Positions 44,871 to 55,883 of a stretch of 64,000 nt of DNA are shown here, piece by piece. Position 1 is the first letter of the stretch. Each line of letters opens with the position of its first letter. This stretch comes from Lunularia cruciata. Its lineage: Eukaryota > Streptophyta > Marchantiopsida > Lunulariales > Lunulariaceae. The translations under genes were made by a program, and so were the position numbers. The notes under the pieces are model-generated. The model ran no database searches. It was not told the origin of the DNA and saw only the letters and a program-made list of their open reading frames with translations. The stretch lies in NCBI GenBank assembly GCA_948567375.1, contig OX419762.1:58695034-58759033 (forward strand). The letters run 5' to 3'.

Positions 44871-46536
44871 TGGCTATGTGCTCAATTCTACCACAATTGT
44901 AACATAGTTGTTGTTCTAATCAAGCTCCTTCTCCCCGTGGGACTCCTTCTCTCCTATCACGCCATTTGTAGTGTCGTATCTAGATTGCTCGGACACTAGA
45001 GTTGTAGTGATAGTAGTTAGAGGTATTTTAATAGTTTCCCATAGACTACTTTCCGATGGTCAGATTTCATGTTTGAAGTACTGACTTCACGGTAGGGCCC
45101 ACCGTCACTTTGCACCGTTTGCACCATTGAGTGTGCCATCAGCGTGACCATTAGGGTTCTAGACCTAGCTCAAGTCCAAGGGTATACTTTTGAAGTGCAG
45201 CTCCAGAGAGCTCACTTCTCTGATGTTGAGCCTTCAAGTTCTTGGCTATGGTGGACAGAGGCCGGTGAGTGTCACCTAGATTCTCTTAGCTAGAGTGGGT
45301 GTAGCTTGATTGTAATTAGTGTCAAGATGTCGATAGTTTATAGAATGACAAATCAAGTATTGATCTAAGTTGAGTTGAGTTGAGAGTTGTAAACAATCTG
45401 ATTATTGTGGCACTTTAGAGTCTATATATGACTTATGTGTGAGTTGTGCTTCTATAGTGTATGATGTTGACAACAATGTATGTTGTATAGCAATGTATAT
45501 ACGCATGATACTCCTTTCTTCTACCCATCCCCATTCTCCTTGGAGAGGTCTTGCTCCTTTATCTCGGAAACAAATGTTGCCCAATTCCATAAGCTTTGGT
45601 CCACCAAAATGGTGTCTTGGCCCGATAGTTTTGCATCGGTGTTATTGCTTCACCTCCTCCAATCACCCCTACTATTCTTTGGGTACAAGCAATGGCTTCA
45701 AAAATAGTACAAGGATTTTGCATCATTACCTCTTGGCAAATCAGCTCCTTAAATCCTCTCTTGAAATTTTCAAGAGCTTTGGCTAGACTCATATTGATTA
45801 TCACAATCTATAGATCCAAAAATACCCCATGTACTCTTGAATGTTATTCTTTTGCTTCAACTCCTAGAGTCTAGTTTGGGCCATTTGCATGGAATCCACA
45901 GATTGGAAATTCTTGAGCAGCCCTTCTTGCATGGTTGTCCAAGTGACCTCTCATCCTTCTACCAACAATGATTGTTCCCAATCATCATATCATGTGAGGG
46001 CCTTATTGGTCAAGTACCCACACCATGCAAAATGATCAATGATCTCCATTGTGAACAATCAAAAGTATCAATTCATTCTTGAAATCCAATTTTCTATTAC
46101 TCTCATGGAATGTTATCCCTTGTAAGACTCAATGTTGCATGTCTTCTTCATTCAAAGTAACAATGTGGCTTGGTTGTTGATTGGAATTGGTGTCATCAAT
46201 ATGCATAACTCTCCAAGTACTTTAATTGCTAGTGCTAGTTTTTGAGACGGATCTCCTTCTTGCATTACTTGATCCTTCTTGACAAAACATACTTTATTTT
46301 TCAATTCCTCCATGGTCATCTTGATTTCTCAAAACTTGTTTAACATCCCCTACATTCCTTGCATCAACTCTTGCAATTGCTGATCCATGATTCTTTCACA
46401 CAATTGATGTTCACTTGCTACTTCCTATTTCAATAGAGGGTTAGAATGATCACTTAGGAGGGTGCACAAACTATAGGGACTACCATTAGGACCTCAGAGA
46501 CCATCACTCATTGATAATATTCCTCACCAAAATTGT
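44871..46536 (-). pseudogene. GypC-1 gag, interrupted
   Basis: Minus strand: capsid-type segment at 45,804-45,559 (SLAKALENFKRGFKELICQEV), homologous to GypC-2 48,480-48,660. The zinc knuckle [11 protein letters not shown] is at about 44,885-44,925. A GypB solo LTR (44,956-45,510) lies between them. The gag N-terminal part ends at the GypC-2 insertion. Confidence 0.75.
44951..45515 (+). mobile_element. Solo GypB LTR in GypC-1 gag, CTCCT target duplication
   Basis: LTR about 44,956-45,510 in plus orientation, between CTCCT (44,951-44,955) and CTCCT (45,511-45,515). It starts (T)ATCACGCC and ends GCATGATA and matches the reverse complement of 1,305-1,836. It confirms the unusual LTR termini of the family. 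Comparison with GypC-2 gag shows the flanks are contiguous gag sequence. Confidence 0.85.
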
Positions 46537-47288
46537 TGTAATACCAAGAGCTAGCCATATGATCTAGATGTGAAATTTGGTTTGGTAACATCTAGAATGA
46601 TGTTATACATGATGGTCAAAATAGATCAAATAGAAGTATCACCAAAAGAGTACTTCTACAAATAGGGCAGAAACCAAAATAGACTTGAAAACCTTAAGAC
46701 CAATAGCTAGACATATGATTTAAAGGTGATAATTGGTTTGGTAACATCTAGAAGGATGCTACACATGATGGACTAAATAGATCAGACAGAGGTATCACCA
46801 AAAGAGGACTTCTACTAATAGAGTAGGAACTAAAATATGCTTGAAATCTTTGAAGGCAATTTTGGAGGCCTAAATGGATGAATTAGGCCTCAAAAATGTG
46901 CCAAGTACTTACACTAACAAATGAAAGGCTAGCCCTCCCACTTGGTTTCTCTTGTCAAGAGTTTTTCAACAATACCTCACTCACGTGATTTTGAGATTCC
47001 TATAGGAAGATATCCTAAAAGATTCCCTTTAGTCAAAGCTTGTTTGACCAACCAAATAGGACCAGGACCAACATGTTATCCATCCAAGTAAGTAATCCAA
47101 GGGTGGAGCTTGCTGACATGTCACCTATCTATGTGCCTAATCCTATGGTGAAGCTTCCTTGGAGGAGATCCTCTTTGTCTATATAATAAAGAGAAGGTGC
47201 TCCTTTGGGGCATCGGAGGTTTGAGTGTGAAATTGTGTGTTTCTTATGGTGTGTTTCTCTTCAAGTCTCCTATCCTTGGAGTATTACA
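46537..47288 (+). repeat. GypC-2 5' LTR
   Basis: 752 bp, TGTAATACCAAGAGC...GGAGTATTACA. Contains CTATATAATAAAGAG near 47,180 as a TATA-like box. It is the reference copy for the other GypC LTRs at 1-355, 6,752-7,480, 20,109-20,703 and 41,039-41,780. Confidence 0.88.
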
Positions 47289-47304
47289 ATGGTATCAGAG
47301 CAAG
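47289..47304 (+). promoter_or_regulatory. GypC-2 primer binding site
   Basis: ATGGTATCAGAGCAAG directly after the LTR end; TGGTATCAGAGC pairs with initiator tRNA-Met. Confidence 0.85.
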
Positions 47305-48675
47305 TGTTGTCATCCAAGAGAGTGGATCACCTCTCTTGGAAGAACATGGGCTATTGAGATTGAGTAATTTTGAGGAGAGACATCTTGGTATAATTGGTAG
47401 ATTAGGGGTGCTAGAGGGAGGATGGAATGGAGGCTCTGGGAGGACAATATCCAACACCTTGCTTTCTGTTCTTGAATCCATTCCACATCAAGATTATGTA
47501 CATTCAGCGTGAGCAAGTGAGAGTGTATTTGGTTTTTCATTTTGGAGCAGAATTCATGGATATAGTGATGAATTTGCCAAACCCCATGATTCTACCTATA
47601 GTGATTTAAGATAGAGTGAGATTTGATAATCTACATTTTGTTGTAATGGATTTGAATGTCCCAAATCCTTTCCCTTTTAACACTCAAATAGAACTTTATT
47701 ATGTAGTGAGATCAAAAGTATTGTTTAGAGATTTTGTGGTCAAGAATTTTAGTGAGGAACATTATCAACGAGTGGTAATTTTTGAGGTCCCAATGGTAGT
47801 TCTAATAGTTTGTGCACCCTCTAGAGTGATCATATTAACTCTCTATTGAAGTAGGCAATAAAAATTGAGTGTTATAGGGACCATGGATCCGTAGTTGTAA
47901 GATTTGGTGCAAGGAATGCAAGGGATGTTGAAATTTTTTTAAGAGATTAAGATGACCATGGAGGCATTACAAAGTCAAGTGTAGACCCTCAGGAATGATC
48001 AAGCAATGCAAGAAGAAGAGACATCTCAAAACCCAATACCTATGATTGAAGTACTTGGAGAAGCACATGTGCATATGAACCCTATCAACAATGAAGCCAC
48101 ATTACTACTCCGGATGAAGAAGACCTACAACATTGATCCTTACAAGGGGTAGCATACGATGGAAGTAGTGTAGAACTAGATCTCAAGAATGAATCGATAT
48201 TTTTGGTTGTTCTCAACAAAGATCACCAAGCATGTTGTAGGCGTGTTTGCATGTGGGTACTTGACCAATAAAGCCCTCACATGGTATGATGCTTGGGAAC
48301 AATCCATGTTGGCAGAGAGAAGGGAAATCACATGGACAACAATGTAAGAAGGATTGCTAAAGAATTTCCAGTCGGTGGATTCTTTGTAGATTGCCCAAAT
48401 CTGACTATGGGAATTAAACAAAAGAACATTGTACAAGAGTATGTGGAGGCATTTTTGGATCTACAAGTTGCAATAACCTACATGAGTCCAACAAAGGCTC
48501 TTGACAATTTCAAAAGAGGGTTGAAGGGGCAGATTTGCCAAGAAGTCATGGTACAAAATCCCTACACGGTATTTGAAGCCATTGCTTGTGCACAGAGAAT
48601 ACCTAGCGCATTGGGTGGAGGTGAAGGAGTAGTTCCACCTCAATATTATCAGGCAAAAATGCCACACATTGGTGG
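47305..48675 (+). pseudogene. GypC-2 gag, 5' part
   Basis: Open segments at 47,616-47,849 and about 48,293-48,670 (KALDNFKRGLKGQICQEV, VFEAIACAQRI) belong to the gag of this family. Stops separate them. GypD inserted at GGTGG (48,671-48,675). The open frame that appears to run on past this point to 48,889 is a chance fusion with the GypD LTR. Confidence 0.72.
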
Positions 48676-49029
48676 TGTGGTCCCCACATTTTTTGTTTTT
48701 CTTTGTTTATTAGTGTTTAAGGGAAGAAGTAAGCATTGGAAGCCAAATTGTGGAAGAAGAATGGACAAAAGTGACTTTGGAGGACATCCGAAGAAGGCAA
48801 CATTGGATCTGATGATGGAGGTACTCAAAAGAAAGGTACGACGGAAAAAGTCCAAAGAGCACCATCTTCGGTTTGGAAGGCGCAGGTGATACAAAGACTG
48901 TCTAACAACCTTGGTACATGGCAAGAAAGTACACTTCAAGAAATGGCGGAGGTAGAAGAAGCATGTCTTGACAGTGATCGGACATCAACACACAAAAGAG
49001 AGGAGGTCAAATTTGAAATTGACTAAAGA

Positions 49030-51622
49030 ATGACTACAATTTGGGGTAATATAAGATTGCAATTGCATAGGGACAAGTTGAATATGCCAAGTAAATTCCC
49101 AATTCCTTTGAGTAGTCATCTTGCAATAATGCGTGTCTGGAAGCCAATTGAGAGTGAATTTTCCAAAATCCCAAAGGGGTTAGAGTGTCTCATCCAAGAG
49201 AGAGCATTATCTTTCAGTGTCGTAGAACGCAAGAGCAGATTATGGCAAAGAAGGTCACAAATGCGTTGGCGGTGCAAAGTTTTGCAATTTGTAGGTTAGA
49301 TGTAGTAGCCAAAATTGAAGTCTTGACTAGACTTTGCATTACATTTTTAGCATGGAACTGGAATTTCAGTTTCCCATGAGTGATGGTAGAGATAGCTGCC
49401 AGTAATTGTGAGGAGGGTCCCAAAGTTGAAGGGAAGAGAGGAAATCCGGCTTGATGGACTGAGTCGGATTGGAGGTTAGTATTGGGGAAGGAAGCAGGAG
49501 AGCCGACAAGGATCACCTTCTATCGGAAGTGTGATGCTGCAGAAGAAACAATGGAAATTTGCAACTCATTCTTTGCTCCAAGAACTACAAATGGCTACAA
49601 GGTGGAGTCCTACCGGGATCCGATTAGGAGAAGTATCATTGGGGCGATGATGGCCATGTTCAAGCCAGAACAAACAACGTATGTGAACATGCAACAAGCG
49701 GTCTTCTTCCACCAGATGTTTGTAGGGGTTTTGGTGAATTGGGTGAAGTGTTTTCACCACCAAACGAGGCAGATGGTGATCAATTGGCAAATCGGTTCTC
49801 CGCCGCATTATTTTGCACCGTTTGTAGCGCACTTCTACTTTGGGTTGAACTTGCTGATAGTAGAGGAGCGGCATCGCATGGTGTACCATTTCCATCCTGA
49901 CTTAAGATGGGAAGTGGACAAAGAAGAGCGACAGTATATGATACACCTATGGGCCAACGATGATCATTTCTTGAAGATCGGACAGTAGAAGATAGAAGAA
50001 GTCACAAGTCCGAAGAGGAAGAAGTGCAGTAAACCTGAAGAAGCAAAGTCACCTCCCACTCAAAGGAAGACTCAAAGACTGGTTATGCAGAATACAAAGA
50101 TGGTGAGAGAAGTATCATCGGAATCAAAGTCTGAAGAAGAAACCAAGTTGCAAGAGGAGGAATCCAAAGAAGAGGAGCTCACCTTAAAAAGTGAGGAGTC
50201 TGGAAGTGATAGCGAGGGGGGACCTAAGGTTTAGCAATCAGTGGCAGACAGTGAAGCTTGTCAGGCGATGGTTGACAGAGAACCTGGAACAACAAGTCAT
50301 TGTGCAGCCATGGTGGTGAATAAGCAGAGACCAGAGGAGAAGGAGGAGTATCCAGCGGGGTCGAGTTCAATAGGTAAAGAAGAAGAAAGTGCAGATATGG
50401 TATCTTTGAAGATACAAAGATTGCAACTTTGGATGAAGGAGCCGATGAAGGAGGTGAAGACTGAAGATGAAGATGGCAATGAAGATGAAGAAAGCTTTGG
50501 TGGGATATCATATTTGACAAAAGTGGTCACCCCATTGCTGGAGCTGTTAGAAGAGCATCAGAGGGTAATTCCCCAAGACCGTAGGAAGGGGATGAATGAG
50601 TTGCAGGTGGTGAAGCATTTGTTGAGTGAAGTGAAGGGGTTGCAGGAGCAACAAGTCTGAAGAAATGAAGAAATTGAAGAACTTCAAAGGGAGGAAGTCT
50701 TGAAGAAGACTTTCAAGATGTTACATGAGAGCTACGAGGTAAAAGAGAAAGAATTGCAGAGGCAAGCCAGAGAATTAAAGGAGTAGGCGATGTGGTTGAG
50801 CAAAATGAAGGAGGAAGTGAGTGATGTGCGCATCAAGAATGTTCATTTGAAGGTGATGACAATCGTAATGGAGCAAGAGTTGGATAGTTTGAAGAAGAGT
50901 GCAGCGGGGAAGGATCAAGCATGGCAGAGGGAGTTAGCAGCCATGCAGGAAGAAGAAGAACAATTATGAGAGCTAGTCAGAAGTTTTGAGTTACAGAGTA
51001 CACAGTATGCGGAGGAGAAGAAGATGCTCGCTGCGGAGTACGAAGACGAGCTGAAGATATATCGTGAAGAACTGAAGGTAGAGCGCTCTTGAGGATATGC
51101 GTCGGAATCAGTAGGAGAAGTTGCAAGGAAGTGAGAGCAATCTTAAGCACGGAGGCTGAAGGGAGATTGGAAGAAGCCCGCCTACATGAGTTGAAGTTGC
51201 TTGTGCAGGAAACTTGGAAGAGAAAAGCCAAAGATGTGGATATGAACACGTTGCTGAGTCAATTGAGGGAGCGTGTAGACCAGAAGATGTTAGAAGTAGA
51301 AGATAATGTTAGTCTCAGATTAGATTTAGTCAATTTAGAGTTAGAGAAAATTTGGAATAATGTGATAGTGGAGATGAAACCCGATGTTGCAGAAGTAGGA
51401 ATTCAAGTGTCATTGGACTTATTATTAGACTTATTAGAGAAGAGTGGGTTAGGAGATAGAGAGTTAGATAAGTCACTCCTTAGTGCAATTGTAGTTCCTA
51501 GTGTAGAAGTAGTAGAATTAGTGAAGGAACTAGTAGAATTAGTTATACCTAAAGAAGGAGAAGTAGTAGGAAGATCATCGGGTTTGGAGGCCGATGATGA
51601 GGTAGACATCAGATCAGGATAA
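49030..51622 (+). pseudogene. Decayed ORF inside the GypD 5' LTR (U3): globular part plus coiled coil
   Basis: A mostly open path through 49,030-51,622, mainly one frame from 49,185 to about 51,090 and then another frame to 51,622. The longest uninterrupted pieces are 49,482-49,988 (168 codons, MGKEAGEPTRITFYRK..., with FFHQMFVGVLVNW and HFYFGLNLL), 50,241-50,660 (139 codons, acidic, then LLELLEEHQRVIPQDRRKGM) and 51,089-51,622 (177 codons). The segment 50,680-51,090 is Glu/Lys-rich with coiled-coil character (KEKELQRQARELKE). It does not resemble gag, pol or a host gene I know. Some stops are private to this LTR (for example TAG near 49,987, where the other LTR has TGG). Others are shared by both LTRs (near 49,454, 50,233, 50,658 and 50,967), so they predate insertion. 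Function unknown. Confidence 0.7.
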
Positions 51623-51742
51623 GTATTAATTTTGAGATAGGAAGAGGTAGATATGAAGAGATGGATTGTCAGTTTGGATCTATAGGTAGGAAGAGATGTT
51701 AGGAAGTGCTACATTAGTAGGAAGAACTGCCGTTTGCTTCAG

Positions 51743-51750
51743 TATTTAAG
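51743..51750 (+). promoter_or_regulatory. GypD LTR TATA-like box
   Basis: TATTTAAG in TTCAGTATTTAAGGGGAGC, conserved at 61,644-61,651 in the 3' LTR. It lies downstream of the LTR ORF, which puts that ORF in U3. Confidence 0.5.
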
Positions 51751-52433
51751 GGGAGCATTCACAATCTCATGTTGTTCAGTATTCATATTTTTGAAGATAG
51801 ATAAAGCAAAGTGCTGTTTTCAGTGCTTGGCGCTTGAGCCTAATTCTGATTGTCAATTTTGTGTTTGTGTTTGTGAGTGTGTGGACAATTCCAAATTGCA
51901 AGTCAATGTGTCTGTGGATGTTGGATTCTGCAACCTTGATCTTCATTCTGTGTGTTTGATCCTGAGTGAAGTGCACGAGAGCAATGCCTTGATAGGTCTG
52001 AGAAGAATTGTAGTATTGGTAGTATTTTGCATTTGTGGGTGTAGCACAAAGTTGATGTGAAGCAATTTTGATCAAGGAAGTTTTGCCTTCAGTGGAGAGG
52101 TGGAACACAATTCTGAGGCAAAATCGTTCTTTGCAATGAAGTGCCATCTTCAGGAGAATCTGAATCATCACAATCAAGAGTTATTTGGACAGAATTTGCT
52201 ATGATGTGATTATGTGTGTGTGTATTCGTGACAAGTTGTCAAGATTGTGAGCTTGTTACTCTCTTCTAGGTGTAGTTTCTACCTGAGAGATTAAAGAAGC
52301 AATCAAGAAGAACTACAAGTTACTGTTTGACTTTGTATTTAACCAATTCTGAATTGTATCTTTGTGGGAACAAACTTTACTTACCTGATTACTTACCGCA
52401 AAAGTTATATTTACCGGGTTGTCACATGATTTT

Positions 52434-52451
52434 TGGCACCGCTGCCGGGGA
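52434..52451 (+). promoter_or_regulatory. GypD primer binding site (tRNA-Asp type)
   Basis: TGGCACCGCTGCCGGGGA, eight bases after the LTR. It pairs with the 3' end of plant tRNA-Asp with two changes from TGGCGCCGTTGCCGGGGA. This primer type is typical of Athila/Tat elements and differs from the iMet primer of the other gypsy elements here. Confidence 0.82.
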
Positions 52452-52512
52452 TACATAACTCGGAAGTGGAAGAATAGAAAGCCAAACTCAAAACGGGATG
52501 TCAAAGCAATAT

Positions 52513-54416
52513 GAATGTCTACATCGAGAGAACAATGGGAAGAGAGAGTCCAAAGACAAATGTTGCATCGTGAAGAAGAAGAACGTATGAAGATTCAATC
52601 TATGTTGGCCGAAATTGAGCGAGAAGCATTGGACGATCAACTTCTTCACGAAGTTCAAGAATCTTTATGAGAACTTGAACAAAAGAGAAGTGAAGGAGGG
52701 TGGCAAGGCTACTTTTCACCCCCTTCTTCCAAGAAGAAGAAAGACTCAAGCGGGCATACATATGCATTATGACCCAATACACCGACTTCCCCTAAAGCTA
52801 TAAAGGAAGTCAAATTCATTAAGAAGTTTGTTCACAAAAAGATAGCACAAACACTTACGGAAGAAGAGTGTCAACATCTGGTATGAACAATTCCCTGGTT
52901 ATCCTGAAGAAATTTCAAAGACCAAGTTGAAGGTGTGGAACCTCTTACTTCTAATCGGGTTGAAGTCTACACAACCAGAGAAGAAGAAATTGTCAAAGAA
53001 TACCCCAATTTGAACTTGACAAATTGGAACCCTTGGGCAGACAACACGGCATCCATACCAAGTAGCTCTTTGGTTCCCGTAAGTTCAAACTTACCACAGC
53101 CAAATCTGCCGCATCAAATGATGACTTTGTTACATGTGACCCAACATGCTTATCAAAAGTATAAAGGTACGGAACAAGACGAAGACCCTGACAAATTTAT
53201 CATGGAGTTCAAAGTCATTTCCTTTGCAAACAAGGAACATGACTCCACTGATTGATTGCAGATTTTTCCAAGTCTGCTCCGAAAGAAGGCTTGGAGCTGG
53301 TACACCCATGTAACGCAGAAGGGATTCACACCAGCAGATTGGGCAGACTTACGAAATGGCTTCTTGGAATGATTTTAGGAAGTGGATTATGATACAAGTG
53401 TCTTCATGACACTTAATGATTTGGATCAAGGGAAGAAGGAAAAATTGAGAGATTACTCTGAGCGGTTCATGACCTTATTGAACCGAGTTCCAAAACAATC
53501 CGGTGTGGTGGGTTATTCCGATGCCCAAGCCATTACTTGGTTTCTTGGAGGGCTTTCACCAGAGATTAAAATCTTTGCCAAGGAGAGGAATGTAACTTCC
53601 ATGGACAAAGTCCTCAAACATGTCATCCATTATGAGGCGGCTCATTCTCACTCGTCCAGCAACCAAAGAAATCATGAGAAGAAGGGCAAGAAGCCAAGAC
53701 AAAGAGCTTCTTGCAGCACCTTCCCTTCTTTGGAGAAATCCTCCACATCTTCTAGTTCTTCTTCAGAATCCAACAAAGAACCCAAGCCGCGGAGAATACA
53801 AAGATGTGAAGGAAAGAAGCCAATAACGCTACCAGTAAAGAATCAGAAGTTGGCAGATCAGAAGTTGGAAACTCTTATTAAAGAGTTTGCGGATTTCAAG
53901 ATCCAGATGATTGGAGCTAAGGACCAAAGAAAGCCCCCGTCATTTGGTCAACCAAATGTATGGTGCACTGCATGTGGTAAATCCAGCCACACTAATATAG
54001 AGTGTTTGACTCGTATGGTATTTCCAGTGCAACAAATTGATTGGGTTCTCGGATGGGATCAAGGTGATGAAGAAGAGTTTGTATACCAAACCCAAGAAAT
54101 ATAGCCTCTAGCGAGCCCATCATATCAAGGTCCCAGGTATGGACCATGAGAGTACAATCCTACTGCTCCCCCACGAAGACCACCGATGGGTGGCCAAAAT
54201 AGACCTCAAAATGTTGCATCGAGTGCTTGTTACAATTGTGGCTCAATGGGACATTGGTCTCCAAATTGTTCGGAGCCACGACAGAAAATTGGGTATGTGC
54301 CCCTTTGTAGGAATTGTAAAGGATCAAGGCACACAAGAAAACAGTGCCTGCAACCACCCAATCCAAAGCCCCTTGTCAAGTATGTACAAACACCCACAGA
54401 GCGTGCTACGCTCTAG
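52513..54416 (+). pseudogene. GypD gag with three zinc knuckles
   Basis: Begins near MSTSREQWEERVQRQM (52,513). The capsid domain spans about 53,110-53,620 (KAWSWYTHVTQKGFTPADWA, YSERFMTLLNRVP, WFLGGLSPEIK). Then come a basic Ser-rich linker and three CCHC-type motifs: CTACGKSSHTNIEC (about 53,970), CYNCGSMGHWSPNC (about 54,230) and CRNCKGSRHTRKQC (about 54,305). Stops and at least one frame change interrupt it. The 240-codon segment 53,382-54,104 is the best preserved. Confidence 0.82.
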
Positions 54417-54599
54417 GCAAAGGGAGATATGAATGTAAATTGTATCACACTTGAGGAAGAGAGGCCTCAAGAAGCGAGTCCCGCTTCAGAAGGAGAGTGG
54501 CCAGACCTCAAAATTTTGAAGGTAGAAACTCGCATGGGGAGGAAGAATTGAGCTCCTGAAGAAGCGAGTACTACGTCTTCATCCTCACAAAAAACAAAG

Positions 54600-55856
54600 A
54601 GATTGCGACCAAAAGCTATCCTTTCTGCAAAGGAGGAATAGGTCCTAGCAAAAGCTAAAGCAAAAGCCTTGCAAAAAGAAATTAAGGAAGTAGTACTACG
54701 CACGCGGGAGATGAGTTTGGAGGAAGATACGAAGACACAACCTCTAGTTTTTCTGGCGGATATCAGGTCTGAAGTAAAAGACTTGATCCAAGCCAAAGTT
54801 GGTCAACTCAATGATCATCGGGTCAAGGACCTATGCACTCTGATTACCATCCTTAAGCACCTCAAAGTCCGCTTTGAATAGGCGCAAAATTTAGATCCAA
54901 AGACAAAGGCGAAGGAAGTGAAATTGGGAGGAGTTCCACAATATGATATTGTGGCAGATATGGCATCTAAAAGTGCTAACGTCACATTTAAACAATTGTG
55001 GGAGGACAACAAGCTATATAAAAAGCAGCTAAGTTCAGCCTTCAAGAAAGTAAGGGCAATGACCAAGAAAGACTTGACCGCAATTTATTGTATTGAACAG
55101 GATGATTTGGGATCTCTTGAGGTGGATGCAGAGATAGCAGGCTGTATGATCACATCCATACCTATTGATTCGGGTTTGGGTGTGAATGTCATGACAGAAG
55201 ACACTGCACATCGATTGGGGTACACAACATTTGAACCAACACCATAAATTCTGAAGTTTGCGGATCAAACCAAGAGATGGCCTTTGGGCATGCTGTCAAA
55301 TATCACTATGATTATAGGAGGGGTGCACTTCAAATTAAATTACAGTGTGCTACGACTAGTAACCAAAACTAGCTATCCTCTCTTGATCAAAAGACCTTGG
55401 TTGTATAGTGCCCAGGTCATGGTGGATTGGCACCAGCAAAAATTAAGATTTAAAGACATCTTGTCTAAAGAGCAAAAGCTGGTGACTGTGAGTTGGACGA
55501 AGGTTCCTCACCTTGGAGAGACTACTTTGTTAGAAGACAGAGATGAATCCAAAGATTCATCGTCTTCATCTTTTGAGGACTCTGAAAACGACATCCAAGT
55601 TAATTACCTGGAATGCTATGAGGTAGAGGTCGAAAACAAAGACCTAGACGACATTGCCTTGGGTGAACAAGACTTGGAAGAAGGGGGTTTGACAACAGTA
55701 CATCTTGGATTGAGCCGAGTAAGCCACCTGGAAGGCTTCATTAACCCCGATGACTATCAAGATGTGGTCTTGATTGAAGAAAAGATTTTAAAGATTTTGA
55801 AGACAATCACCGCAGAGGAGTTGGTAGGATACACTGCCTTATTTGTAGAGTTCTAA
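54600..55856 (+). pseudogene. GypD protease region
   Basis: Coiled-coil linker followed at 54,918-55,247 by a retropepsin segment with an intact catalytic triad (IPIDSGLGVNVMTEDTAHRLG). A continuation at 55,284-55,856 (RLVTKTSYPLLIKRPWL) includes the flap side and an acidic linker (DESKDSSSSSFEDSEND) before RT. Confidence 0.75.
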
Positions 55857-55883
55857 GATGTATTCACCTGGTCTATTGATCAA

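Larger units (their letters stand above)
41039..46536 (-). mobile_element. GypC-1, chromovirus, interrupted by GypC-2
   Basis: Minus-strand gypsy element. The 3' LTR is 41,039-41,780, the polypurine tract is next, then chromodomain, integrase, RNase H, RT and part of gag up to 46,536, where GypC-2 starts (left copy of its target duplication is ATTGT, 46,532-46,536). Comparison with GypC-2 gag (about 47,750) shows that GypC-1 gag is cut in mid-domain there. ACAAA (41,034-41,038) is its left target duplication if the partner occurs beyond the window. A GypB solo LTR and a 654-bp insertion lie inside. Confidence 0.85.
48676..52426 (+). repeat. GypD 5' LTR
   Basis: 3,751 bp. About 2.6 kb of it (49,030-51,622) is coding-like sequence. 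A TATA-like TATTTAAG at 51,743-51,750 and the downstream 680 bp (probable R-U5) follow. Its length is far above the few hundred bp to 1.5 kb typical of plant chromoviruses. Confidence 0.9.

Noticed and set aside
48293-48889. A 198-codon open frame on the plus strand
   Set aside because: It is a chance fusion: the first part is GypC-2 gag and the rest is the start of the GypD LTR, joined at the insertion point 48,675.
49379-50970. U-to-C RNA editing to repair the many TGA, TAA and TAG stops
   Set aside because: Such editing is known from organelles of some ferns and hornworts, not from nuclear transposons. Plain C-to-T decay explains the pattern, and several stops are private to one LTR.
49030-51622. 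The GypD LTR ORF as a captured host gene or a separate inserted element
   Set aside because: It is present at the same place in both LTRs without target duplications of its own, runs in sense orientation and reads as part of the LTR. I kept it as an element ORF. Host origin is not excluded but not supported.
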